Below the pieces are notes generated by a model. That model was not told where the DNA came from. It saw nothing but the letters and a program-made list of their open reading frames with translations, and did not search any database. A stretch of DNA of 64,000 nucleotides from Azolla caroliniana (taxonomy: Eukaryota; Polypodiophyta): assembly GCA_043228905.1 (NCBI GenBank), contig JBHGNT010000011.1, positions 18,414,001-18,478,000 of the forward strand. The letters are read 5' to 3'. Of the stretch, positions 10,034-18,884 are shown piece by piece. The stretch's first letter is position 1. Each line of letters begins with the position of its first letter. The translations under genes and the position numbers were made by a program.

Positions 10034-10729
10034 TGTCGTGAAGAAAACCGCCCACAAGAGGAATCGGAGGAACAAGGCGTGGGAAACGGCTCTACACACA
10101 CCCGCGCGCCAAGAAGTACCTAAGGACGAAGTAGGTACATACGAGGATCCTAGGTGGGTAGATTCGGTTGGTATGCAGTTAATGCCAAACGGCCTCTTGA
10201 CGGGCTATAAAAGGAAGAGGAAGACTAGAAGTGGTGGTATCTCGCGCGGAGAGGACGAAGTGCTGCCGAACCGATTTCGGAGCTTCTCTCTCACTCCTGC
10301 CTTCTCTGTCTTCTGCTCCATCGCGTACCTGTGCAGGTTTCAAGGAGGCTTGCGCTGTTCCGTGGAACGCCCCGAGCGCGTCCTGCAGCACCTCCGACCT
10401 GTTTTCCCTTTCTGTGCGTCGCAACATACAGGGGTCGGCATCTGTTCGCCGCCCTGTTCGTTTTCGTTAGTATCTATTTCGTGCCCCACCGTGGGTTGTA
10501 ATACTTTAGTCTGTTATTTTCTTGCATTCATAAGTACATATCTTTCGTTGTTGCGTCCATCTGCGTCGGCGTTTATTTGTGATCTCTGTTTGTTGGGCCG
10601 TGTCCCTATGCAATCTTCGGTTCTGTGTAATCGGGTCTCTCTCTCTTACTCCTCTCTCTCCTGCTCTTCGGTCCAAGACCCCCGTGGTCCCTCCTCCTTT
10701 CTGCACGCAAGGGCGTAGCAACCGCCACA
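10034..10729 (+). repeat. Element A1 left LTR
   Basis: 696 bp, starting TGTCGTGAAG and ending CCACA. TATA box at 10206-10212. About half a dozen substitutions are visible against the right LTR. Confidence 0.93.
10206..10212 (+). promoter_or_regulatory. TATA box of element A1 LTR
   Basis: TATAAAA in the context CTATAAAAGGAAG, which is shared with element C (38553-38559). Likely the U3 promoter of the retrotransposon RNA. Confidence 0.7.
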
Positions 10730-10732
10730 TCT

Positions 10733-10748
10733 TGGTGAACCCGACGTG
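10733..10748 (+). other. Element A1 primer-binding site
   Basis: TGGTGAACCCGACGTG lies three bases after the LTR end. The same 16-mer follows the left LTRs of A2, B and C. It begins TGG, as expected for a tRNA CCA end, but I cannot match the rest to a tRNA I know. Confidence 0.75.
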
Positions 10749-10772
10749 AAAGAGGCGGCAGAAGAGTAGGAA

Positions 10773-12899
10773 ATGAAGGGGGCGGATCTTGCAGAGGCCA
10801 TGGCTTCGGCCGTGGATCGGATAGTAAGCGCGCGCGAGGGCACCGGCGCCCTCGATAGAGCTATTGAGGCGGTCGTCGGAACGATCGGTCGATTCACCGG
10901 AAAAGATGCCACGAAGTACCTGGCGTCCTACGGTGCGGAAATGTTAATGCGGGACATTCCGGAAGACAGGCGTCTTGCCGGTTTTCCCCGAGTGGCGATG
11001 CCGAGCATCCACGCGGAGGTGCTCGAGGTGCGGGCGGAGAGCCGTACCTGGGAGGAGTTCGAAGGTCGGCTCCTGGAAAAATACGGACTGGACGACGCGC
11101 TCCGGCTTTCGAAGCGAAGCTTCATGGAGTGGGTGGAGTCTCCCGGGAAAGGAAGGAATGCGTCGGCACTCCTCCGGGAGTTCGAGGAGAACTTCGCGCG
11201 CCTTTCGGCGCTTGACAGGATGGTCCTGGATACAAGCCGGGTCCTGCTGTTCGTCAAATCGGTTGACGAGAGGGATCGGAGTCACGTGGGCGCCCTGCTA
11301 GAAACCGAAGACGGGCTGACAGCCGACTGGGCGGCGGTCAAGAGAGCCTGCGGCCGTTTCGACAAACGGCGAGAATGGGAGGATGACAGAGCAACCGGGT
11401 CGGGCTCAGTCGCGGCGAGGATACTCGAGCCGGCGCAGCCGGTGCGAAGGGAAGAGACTCGGGAGTGGCTGGAATCCGGTTCAGCTCCGACCGGCGTGAT
11501 CAGAGGCACGACTGGAGGAGCTGCGTTGGAGGAACTGACGAGGGCGATAAAAGACCTCCAAATCGCACAAGCCCGCAGAGAAGGCGGAGGACCTGCTCGT
11601 GACCGACGGCCGGCGGCGGGGAACAGGTGCATGTGGTGCGACGGGGTCGGCCACATCCGAAAAGACTGCGGCGATTTCGCAGAGGCGCTGAAGAACCGGG
11701 TGGTATACCTATGGGAAGGCCGGGTTCACGCCAACGACACGAGAAGGGCCCTAAACCGAAACGACGGGCGAGGCGGAATGAAGAGGTTGATGGAAGAGGC
11801 GGCGGCCCGACATGCGGAAACCGTCCACTACTCGGCGTCGGCCGGTATTCGAGTCGGGGGCAACGAGGCCCGAAGAGGAAGCAAAGCCGGATTCTGGCCG
11901 ACGGTGCTGGAAGGCCTTGCCGATACGAGGATGAAGAGGGAGGAATCGGACCGTGCGGAGAAACGGGTACGGGAGATGACCGGGTGGAGCGACCCGGTCG
12001 AGGAAAAGACGGGCTTCGTGGAAGCCGCTTGCCGGAACTACGAGGCTCTGGTAGAAGAGAAGCGGGTGGGGAAACCCGGGACGACCGGGCCCTCACAACG
12101 ATACGAGACCCGGTCCGGGCCACGACGGGATGAAGCCGGCGGGGCCGGTACGCAAGATAAACCCCAGAAGGGCGGGTACCGTCTGGGGACGGAGATAGAA
12201 AGAACCACGGACTTACGAAAGGTCCTGGAGGAACGGATCCTCGACAGCAAGGTGGAGCTGTCGCTACGGGAGGTGCTGGGAATCGCCAAGAAGGAGTTCC
12301 ACGACTCCATCGTGGACTTGGTGAAACGGAAGAGGCTGTCAACGGAGACAGAACCGGAAAGACCGGTGGAAGTACGGACGACGCACCTAGACGACATGGC
12401 GCTGGGAGACGAGTGGGCGGAAAGCCACTATTCGAGACCGCACTGGGCCCGAGCGACCACGGAAACCCCGGTGAAGATCGGCGATGTCCAGGAACCGGTG
12501 ATAGCTTTGGTAGACCACGGATCGGAGATCAATTTGATGTCCATGGACTTCTATAAGAAGGGCAAATGGCCGATCAACACCAAGCACGGGTGGAAAATAA
12601 GGGCAGCAACGCGCGCCACCGAGGAACTGCACGGGGCCTGTCCGAATGTGCGAGTCAAGATCGGCGACGTCGAGATTGACCAGCACTTCTTCGTGCAGGA
12701 GACGTCCTCGCATCCGGTCATACTGGGAGAGCCGTACATCACGGCGGCGCGAATGGAGACCAAGGTGCTGGACAATGGTTCGGCCTATGCGCGGGTCAAG
12801 AGCCAGGACGGGCGCCATTCGGTCCAGTTTTTGACGGTTAGGCCGAACCACGAGCGTAACCGCGACTCCCTCGGTTCCGATAACCGAGAGGATTTTTAG
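10773..12899 (+). CDS. Element A1 ORF1: gag-nucleocapsid-aspartic protease polyprotein
   Basis: 708 aa. The N-terminal half resembles gag of elements B and C. A CCHC zinc knuckle (C286-x2-C-x4-H-x4-C) marks the nucleocapsid. A long charged linker follows, then a retropepsin-like domain whose catalytic motif is VDHGSE (D581), not the usual DTG/DSG. The frame starts only 43 nt after the LTR and ends with TAG in the run GATTTTTAG. The RT frame is continuously open through this stop in the -1 frame, so a -1 ribosomal frameshift could make a fusion. Having protease in the gag frame, ahead of the shift, differs from elements D and F in this window, where protease is on the pol side. No disruption is seen. 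Confidence 0.92.
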   Translation: MKGADLAEAMASAVDRIVSAREGTGALDRAIEAVVGTIGRFTGKDATKYLASYGAEMLMRDIPEDRRLAGFPRVAMPSIHAEVLEVRAESRTWEEFEGRLLEKYGLDDALRLSKRSFMEWVESPGKGRNASALLREFEENFARLSALDRMVLDTSRVLLFVKSVDERDRSHVGALLETEDGLTADWAAVKRACGRFDKRREWEDDRATGSGSVAARILEPAQPVRREETREWLESGSAPTGVIRGTTGGAALEELTRAIKDLQIAQARREGGGPARDRRPAAGNRCMWCDGVGHIRKDCGDFAEALKNRVVYLWEGRVHANDTRRALNRNDGRGGMKRLMEEAAARHAETVHYSASAGIRVGGNEARRGSKAGFWPTVLEGLADTRMKREESDRAEKRVREMTGWSDPVEEKTGFVEAACRNYEALVEEKRVGKPGTTGPSQRYETRSGPRRDEAGGAGTQDKPQKGGYRLGTEIERTTDLRKVLEERILDSKVELSLREVLGIAKKEFHDSIVDLVKRKRLSTETEPERPVEVRTTHLDDMALGDEWAESHYSRPHWARATTETPVKIGDVQEPVIALVDHGSEINLMSMDFYKKGKWPINTKHGWKIRAATRATEELHGACPNVRVKIGDVEIDQHFFVQETSSHPVILGEPYITAARMETKVLDNGSAYARVKSQDGRHSVQFLTVRPNHERNRDSLGSDNREDF
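12891..12899 (+). other. Candidate -1 frameshift site between A1 ORF1 and ORF2
   Basis: The ORF1 frame ends GAT TTT TAG. A tRNA-Phe on TTT could slip back one base onto TTT with the stop in the A site, entering the open -1 frame that leads into RT with no stop in between. It is not a classic XXXYYYZ heptamer. Confidence 0.45.
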
Positions 12900-13003
12900 A
12901 GAGGGCTGCCAAGGCGTGGGGCCGCGACAGTCCGGACACCCCGGGAAAACCCCACACCTGTACGATAAAACCGAAGAAACCTTGTACCATAGGTAGGGAA
13001 TTT

Positions 13004-16000
13004 TTGTTCTCCGACAGCGGAGCGTGTACGATAGCCGGCATCGGCGGCCGAGAGAAGACAAAGGCGGAGGGGAGACTTCGAGCGTGCGGAGTTCTCGGCC
13101 CTGACGAGGAAATCAACGGAGCCGTGGAGGCGGTCTCATTCGACGACACCTTGGGAATGCTGGGAAAGGTAGTCGAAGAAGGCCTTAACGAAGACCGGAC
13201 GATACCGGTGTGTTCCGAGGAGATGTACGAAGTCATCGCGGACTTCGGTCGAGGGCTCGAGTCGGTTCGGACGGCCCACGTAAGCACCAAGTACAAGACT
13301 GTGGACCGGAAGGTAAGGCCAGTCGCGGCACCCTTACCGGAGGACAGCGCGTCGAGAATCAAAGGGGTTGCATCGGACCCTAGTCTACGAGATCCGGCCT
13401 GCATAGGACACACCTTCACCGACGAGACGCTCCGAGAGCTCAAAATCGGTGGGGGCGGGTCCCTACTGCCGGCGGAGGAAGACCGGTTTCGGAGAATGCT
13501 CGGAAGGCACGGGAAAGCCTTCGCATTCTCGCCGGAGGAAATCGGGTGCGTTGACCCGACGATCGTGGAGCCGATGGTGATATTCACGGTACCGCATGTA
13601 CCATGGAATCTCAAGCCAATCCCGGTTCCGAGAGCTCACATCCCGAAGTTGATGGAGCTGCTGAGGCAGAAAGTTGATATGGGAATTCTCGAGCCGTCGA
13701 GCGCCCCATATTCGAATCGATGGTTTACCGTACCAAAGAAAAACGGTTCGTTGCGCTTCATCCAGGACCTGCAGCCGGTCAATCGAGTGACCATTCGGAA
13801 CGCAGGGATCGGACCGACCATAGACGAGTTCGCGGAGGCCTTCGCCGGAAGGTCAATTTACTCGGTCGGGGATCTATACTCAGGGTACGACCAGTTCCAG
13901 CTAGCCGTGGAGAGCAGAGACATTACGACGATGCGAACTCCCCTCGGCCTAGTTCGGATGTGTACACTGCCGCAAGGAGGGACCAACTCGGTGGCCCACA
14001 TGGTGAATGCGATGAACAAGGTTCTGAGGGACTGTATCCCGGACATCACCATGCCGTTTCTGGACGACATCCCGATCAAGGGATGCCCGGTGGAAGAAAA
14101 GGACGAGACGATCGGGCCGGACGGATGCCGACGATTCGTGGCGACGCACATCGACGACTGCGAGAAGGTGCTGCAAAGGCTAGAGGATGCGAGACTCACC
14201 TTCTCCGGGGAGAAGTCGGCCTTCGGGCAGTCAGAAATCATGGTGGTCGGACACCTGTGCGGACCATATGGCCGGAAACCGTCTCCGGCAAAGGTAGAAG
14301 CCATCTCCGCGATGAAGCTCGACTGCAGCTCGGTCACGGAAGTACGGAGATTCCTGGGGGCATGCGCGTTCTACCACATATGGATCCCGCATTACGCACA
14401 CGTCGCGGAGCCACTGTACGGGTTGCTGAAAAAGGGGCGAAGGTTCGAATGGCTAGACGAGCACGCGGAATCGGTCCGGAAGCTGAAAGAGGCCCTTGCA
14501 GCGGCACCGGCACTCCGGAAGGCGGTATACGGGAAGGATACCCCGGTATTCATAACGGTGGATACCAGTCCGACCGGGATCGGATGGGTCGTGAACCAGG
14601 AAGACGAGGACGGCAATCGGTTTCCGATCCGATTCGGCGCGAAAGTCCTCAGTGAACGGCAGCAAGGATACGCCCAGGTTAAACGCGAACTCTGGGGTAT
14701 TGTTTCGGCGGTTAAGGCCGACAAAGACTACCTGATAGGGACAGAAGTGATCATCGAGACGGATTGCCTGCCGATTCTCGGTATGGTTTCCGGATGCGCG
14801 ACTCCGGATCTGGCGATGCTCAGGTGGATAGCGTACATCAAGTCCCTGGACCCGGAAATACGACACATTTCCGGGAAAGACAACGCCATGGCCGACATGC
14901 TTTCGAGGGCGAGGTTCGACGACGAGGGCGGCATGGTTTCGGAAGACGAAGAAGTCGGCGTGGATTTCTTCGAGGCGGCATACATAACGACCGACGGGAT
15001 GAGCACTCCGGCGCTTAATGAGTTCGACGCGAGCAAGTACGACGGGGAGTGGCTGCAGATCGGCGGGTTTTTGAAGACAATGACGCCCGATGCGTCATGG
15101 ACGAAGGACGAGGCCAACCGGATCCGGAAGAAAGCATATCGATTCTTTCTCCGAGATGGGCATTTGTGGAAGCACCCGAAGAAGAGGAACGGCGTCCCGC
15201 TCCGGGTGGTGGCGATGAAGGAAGAACAGGAGGAGCTACTGGCGGCCTACCACGACAGCCCTTGGGCTGGACACCGTGGAACGTGGGCGACATTTGAGAA
15301 GCTGAAGGGGAAGTACTGGTGGCCGGGATTGTACCAGGACGTGCATCGGTTCGTGACAACTTGCGAGAGCTGCCAGATGCACTCCATAGTCCGACATCGA
15401 GACGAGCTTCACCCTACGTACCCTCCGGCCATCCATTTCAAATGGATGGTGGATCTGGTGACGATGCCGATGGGGGTAGGACAGATGCGGTATCTGGTCC
15501 TAGCGCGGGAAGACCTGACGAACCAGGTGGAAGGCCGAGCCCTTCAGAACAAGACGACCGCGGCCGTGTGTCGGTTCCTGATCGAGGACGTGATATGCCG
15601 GTACGGGTGCGTCGGGAAGATCGTGGCTGACCGAGGGGAGTTGGACGCCGAGGAAGCCGCGGAGCTGTTCGATCGGCTGGGAGTCAAACTCTCGCTCACC
15701 ACTGCGTACAACCCGGAGGCGAATGGAAAGGTGGAGCGCGGACACGGGCCGATCGTTAAAGCGCTGGTTCGGGCATGCGGAGGCCAAGTCGGTAACTGGC
15801 CGCGACTTCTACCTTATGCTTTGTGGGCCGACCGGACTACGCACAGTTCGGTAACCGGGTACATGCCGACAGAGCTCATGTTCGGCCAGGGGCCGATCAT
15901 GCCGATGGAACGAACAATCTCCTCATGGGCAACGGTCGACTGGAGGGACGAGATGAGCCGGGAGGAGTTGTTGGCAGCGCGTATACGACAACTCGAACGG

Positions 16001-16387
16001 AGACCGGAGGACGTGGAGACGGCTGCAGAAAGGATCCGAGTGGCGAGGATAAAGAACAAAGCCAGGTTCGACCGAACGCACCGACTCCGACCGAAGAAGA
16101 TCGAACAAGGTGACTGGGTGCTCGTCTACGACAGCAGCCTCGACAACCAGCACCGAGCAACGCGGAAGTTCGCACGGAGATGGTTCGGGCCGTACACGGT
16201 ACAAAGCGCCAACGACAACGGGACGTATCATCTGGCGGAACTCGACGGTACGAGAATAGCGATACCCGTGGCCGGGAAGAGGATCAAAGCTTTCAAGAAG
16301 CGGCACGACGACGAACCCGACCTGATTCTCCTGGACAGCAGCGACGACCGATCCGAGGCCGAGGAAGGGCCGGCAGGCGAAGAGTAA
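13004..16387 (+). CDS. Element A1 ORF2: reverse transcriptase-RNase H-integrase
   Basis: About 1127 aa from the TTG at 13004. The frame is open further upstream to beyond 12890, and no ATG opens it, which supports translation by frameshift from ORF1. Domains: a linker (1-190), RT (about 195-425) with the active-site motif FLDD (352-355), RNase H (about 515-635; D520, E562, D587), and integrase. The integrase has an HHCC zinc finger (H750, H757, C787, C790) and catalytic D817, D876 and E911. A C-terminal GPY/F-type motif lies at about 1062-1065. There is no chromodomain. All expected catalytic residues are present and no stop occurs. GC-rich codon use differs from the host region. Confidence 0.93.
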   Translation: MFSDSGACTIAGIGGREKTKAEGRLRACGVLGPDEEINGAVEAVSFDDTLGMLGKVVEEGLNEDRTIPVCSEEMYEVIADFGRGLESVRTAHVSTKYKTVDRKVRPVAAPLPEDSASRIKGVASDPSLRDPACIGHTFTDETLRELKIGGGGSLLPAEEDRFRRMLGRHGKAFAFSPEEIGCVDPTIVEPMVIFTVPHVPWNLKPIPVPRAHIPKLMELLRQKVDMGILEPSSAPYSNRWFTVPKKNGSLRFIQDLQPVNRVTIRNAGIGPTIDEFAEAFAGRSIYSVGDLYSGYDQFQLAVESRDITTMRTPLGLVRMCTLPQGGTNSVAHMVNAMNKVLRDCIPDITMPFLDDIPIKGCPVEEKDETIGPDGCRRFVATHIDDCEKVLQRLEDARLTFSGEKSAFGQSEIMVVGHLCGPYGRKPSPAKVEAISAMKLDCSSVTEVRRFLGACAFYHIWIPHYAHVAEPLYGLLKKGRRFEWLDEHAESVRKLKEALAAAPALRKAVYGKDTPVFITVDTSPTGIGWVVNQEDEDGNRFPIRFGAKVLSERQQGYAQVKRELWGIVSAVKADKDYLIGTEVIIETDCLPILGMVSGCATPDLAMLRWIAYIKSLDPEIRHISGKDNAMADMLSRARFDDEGGMVSEDEEVGVDFFEAAYITTDGMSTPALNEFDASKYDGEWLQIGGFLKTMTPDASWTKDEANRIRKKAYRFFLRDGHLWKHPKKRNGVPLRVVAMKEEQEELLAAYHDSPWAGHRGTWATFEKLKGKYWWPGLYQDVHRFVTTCESCQMHSIVRHRDELHPTYPPAIHFKWMVDLVTMPMGVGQMRYLVLAREDLTNQVEGRALQNKTTAAVCRFLIEDVICRYGCVGKIVADRGELDAEEAAELFDRLGVKLSLTTAYNPEANGKVERGHGPIVKALVRACGGQVGNWPRLLPYALWADRTTHSSVTGYMPTELMFGQGPIMPMERTISSWATVDWRDEMSREELLAARIRQLERRPEDVETAAERIRVARIKNKARFDRTHRLRPKKIEQGDWVLVYDSSLDNQHRATRKFARRWFGPYTVQSANDNGTYHLAELDGTRIAIPVAGKRIKAFKKRHDDEPDLILLDSSDDRSEAEEGPAGEE

Positions 16388-16422
16388 AGGCGGGCCGGTT
16401 TTCTCCGTGCCAACTTAATTTG

Positions 16423-16442
16423 GCGCATGCCGGTGGATGCGC
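16423..16442 (+). other. Hairpin before the A1 polypurine tract
   Basis: A perfect 6-bp stem, GCGCAT with ATGCGC, around an 8-nt loop (GCCGGTGG). Equivalent hairpins with compensatory changes are in B and C. Confidence 0.75.
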
Positions 16443-16446
16443 GGTT

Positions 16447-16459
16447 AGGTGGGGGCGGA
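16447..16459 (+). other. Element A1 polypurine tract
   Basis: AGGTGGGGGCGGA directly precedes the right LTR, where plus-strand DNA synthesis should start. Confidence 0.75.
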
Positions 16460-17155
16460 TGTCGTGAAGAAAACCGCCCACAAGAGGAATCGGAGGAACA
16501 AGGCGTGGGAAACGGCTCTACACACACCCGCACGCCAAGAAGTACCTAAGGACGAAGTAGGTACATACGAGGATCCTAGGTGGGTAGATTCGGTTGGTAT
16601 GCAGTTAATGCCAAACGGCCTCTTGACGGGCTATAAAAGGAAGAGGAAGACTAGAAGTGGTGGTATCTCGCGCGGAGAGGTCGAAGTGCTGCCAAACCGA
16701 TTTCGGAGCTTCTCTCTCACTCCTGCCTTCTCTGTCTTCTGCTCCATCGCGTACCTGTGCAGGTTTCGAGGAGGCTTGCGCTGTTCCGTGGAACGCCCCG
16801 AGCGCGTCCTGCAGCACCTCCGACCTGTTTTCCCTTTCTGTGCGTCGCAACATACAGGGGTCGGCATCTGTTCGCCGCCCTGTTCGTTTTCGTTAGTATC
16901 TATTTCGTGCCCCACCGTGGGTTGTAATACTTTAGTCTGTTATTTTCTTGCATTCATAAGTACATATCTTTCGTTGTTGCGTCCATCTGCGTCGGCGTTT
17001 ATTTGTGATCTCTGTTTGTTGGGCCGTGTCCCTATGCAATCCTCGGTTCTGTGTAATCGGGTCTCTCTCTCTTACTCCTCTCTCTCCTGCTCTTCGGTCC
17101 AAGACCCCCGTGGTCCCTCCTCCTTTCTGCACGCAAGGGCGTAGCAACCCCCACA
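16460..17155 (+). repeat. Element A1 right LTR
   Basis: 696 bp, same length as the left LTR, followed by the ACGT target duplication. Substitutions against the left LTR include two in a short stretch near 16681-16695. Confidence 0.93.
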
Positions 17156-17159
17156 ACGT

Positions 17160-17819
17160 GCAACAACTTGAACCAACTGTTGTGTCATTGCAACAATAGG
17201 GACCAAGCATTGAAGGGACCCCCAAAGAACCCAAGATCGGTCTTCTTATGAAGTTCGATGGAATGCAATCATAGTTTAGAGGATTTCTTAATCATGTAAG
17301 TTTGGTGATTCAAATGCATCCTTCTTGATATCCCACTGATGCATCACGAGTCGGACTAGTAGGCACGCTACTTAGTGGAACAACTTTGGCATGGTTCGCC
17401 CCTTTGTTAGAAAAAAGCTCTCATTTGTTAAATAATTTTGAGGAGTTTATCAGTGAGTTTAAACAACTTGAACCAACTATTGTGTCATTGCAACAACAGG
17501 GACCAAGCACTGAAGGGACCCCCAAAGAACCCAAGATCAGTCTTCTTATGAAGTTTGATGGAATGCAATCATAGTTTAGAGGATTTCTTAATCATGTAAG
17601 TTTGGTGATTCAAATGCATCCTTCTCGATATCCCACCAATGCATCACGAGTGGGACTAGTAGGCACGCTACTTAGTGGCACAACTTTGGCATGGTTCACC
17701 CTTGTGTTAGAAAAAGGCTCTCCTTTGTTAAATAATTTTGAGGAGTTTATTAGTGAGTTTAAAGCATGTTTTGGAGATACCGATAGCATTAGGACAACAA
17801 TCAACAAAATCCGAAGATT
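17160..17819 (+). pseudogene. Element D gag, fragment 2, with a 300-bp in-frame tandem duplication
   Basis: Gag resumes after A1 with sequence like element F gag (RYPTDASRVGL and LNNFEEFI-type motifs). The stretch 17164-17463 is repeated as 17464-17763, exactly 300 bp, with a few percent substitutions. A stop follows MQS in each unit, so the gene is dead. Element B cuts it at 17824. Confidence 0.8.
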
Positions 17820-17823
17820 GCGT

Positions 17824-18817
17824 TGTCGTGAAGATTTTCGGCAATAGTGTGAAAATCCCATAAAACGTACGAAATCGAGTATGAATCACATAGTACAATA
17901 ATTGTGAAGATAACATTTTAAATAGATTTAATATCTAAGTACAAAATGATGGAGGTTTCGAATGCACTTTATTACACGAGAAACGGACAACTAAATGTCA
18001 AGATATGAGGGTATAAAGTTTGTGAAAGGAAAAGAGAAAATTGTGAGATATCCCACATAGGTACGACATATACAACTCTCATCATATATAAGGTGGAGCA
18101 AAAGATATTATCTTTGTGTCTATGTGTGGAGCATAGAGAGTTCAAGGTAACTTGAATTAAGAATGGAGGTGGGATAACTACTCGTAAAGGGTTTTGGCCA
18201 ACCAAAACCGGACCGACGATGGAGCCGGTGATCCGACGGCAATCCGGTGATGGTATCCGGCGAACCGGCGTCCGACGACTAGATAATACAAGGAGGGCAA
18301 GTAAGGATTCAAACCTTGCACCTCCAAGTTAGGAGTCAATTGGCTTACCATTAAGCCATGCTATTTAGTTGAAATTATATTTCTATCATTGTACTTTTAC
18401 ATGTAAATTCTCATACATGAGAGCTAAAATGAGTGACATGGTTATCATGCACCACATGTAAAACATAAGCGCCAAATGGCAAACATGCAATGTATGCATG
18501 TCTTGTACCCTCACATGCATCATATGCATAAGAGCATCTATAAAAGAGGGAAGGGGGAGGAGAAAAAACACGGTTTTTTTTTATTATGAAATTAAGAAGA
18601 AGAAATTCGTTATCAAATTGATGGTGTAACTTGTTTCTTAAATCCAAAGATAAAAAGTTCAATCGATCTTTCTCAATCGTTTAATCTCAACTTCTCTCTT
18701 TCCCAATCTATCTTAAGTACTTTCTCACCAAAGCTTGTATCGACTCTAAATCCTTCTGGTTCAGAACCCCGGCGGTTCCGCCTCACGATCCGCGCGTAGT
18801 GACGGATCTTCACGACA
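17824..18817 (+). repeat. Element B left LTR
   Basis: 994 bp, starting TGTCGTGAAG and ending CACGACA. TATAAAA at 18539-18545. It is 76 bp shorter than the right LTR. Confidence 0.9.
18288..18362 (-). other. Antisense tRNA-like module in element B LTR
   Basis: On the minus strand, GGCTTAATGGTAAGCC can form a perfect 4-bp D stem. The B-box-like GGTTTGAATCC lies 40 nt from the TTAATGG core. The T stem pairs at four of five positions. By standard numbering the anticodon-loop position reads CTCCTAA. No acceptor pairing is seen. The right-LTR copy is at about 25599-25670. Confidence 0.6.
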
Positions 18818-18825
18818 TAATTAAG

Positions 18826-18841
18826 TGGTGAACCCGACGTG
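18826..18841 (+). other. Element B primer-binding site
   Basis: TGGTGAACCCGACGTG, eight bases after the LTR end, identical to the A and C sites. Confidence 0.75.
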
Positions 18842-18884
18842 AAAGAGGCGGTAGGAAGGATCAAGTCGAGATTAATACTTGGAG

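Larger units (their letters stand above)
10034..17155 (+). mobile_element. Element A1: intact-looking Ty3 retrotransposon, DHGSE lineage
   Basis: 7122 bp with 696-bp LTRs at both ends (10034-10729 and 16460-17155) and the 4-bp TSD ACGT (10030-10033 and 17156-17159). It interrupts element D gag. It carries a primer-binding site, two long open frames (gag-protease and RT-RNase H-integrase), a hairpin and a polypurine tract. Its GC-rich coding region contrasts sharply with the AT-rich surroundings. A second copy (A2) of identical length lies elsewhere inside D, with identical predicted proteins. Confidence 0.95.

Noticed and set aside
11500-12342. Long minus-strand frames (up to 280 codons) opposite the element A ORFs
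   Set aside because: They are antisense shadows of GC-rich gag and pol genes, repeated identically in A2 and with low-complexity Arg/Ser/Pro composition.
16449-17144. A reading frame of about 230 codons spanning most of each element A LTR
   Set aside because: It covers U3, TATA box and U5 without any domain and is conserved only because the four LTRs are nearly identical. Moderately GC-rich sequence with few stops explains it.
18288-18362. A functional tRNA gene in the element B LTR
   Set aside because: No acceptor-stem pairing is visible and the anticodon stem pairs poorly. It is reported only as tRNA-like.
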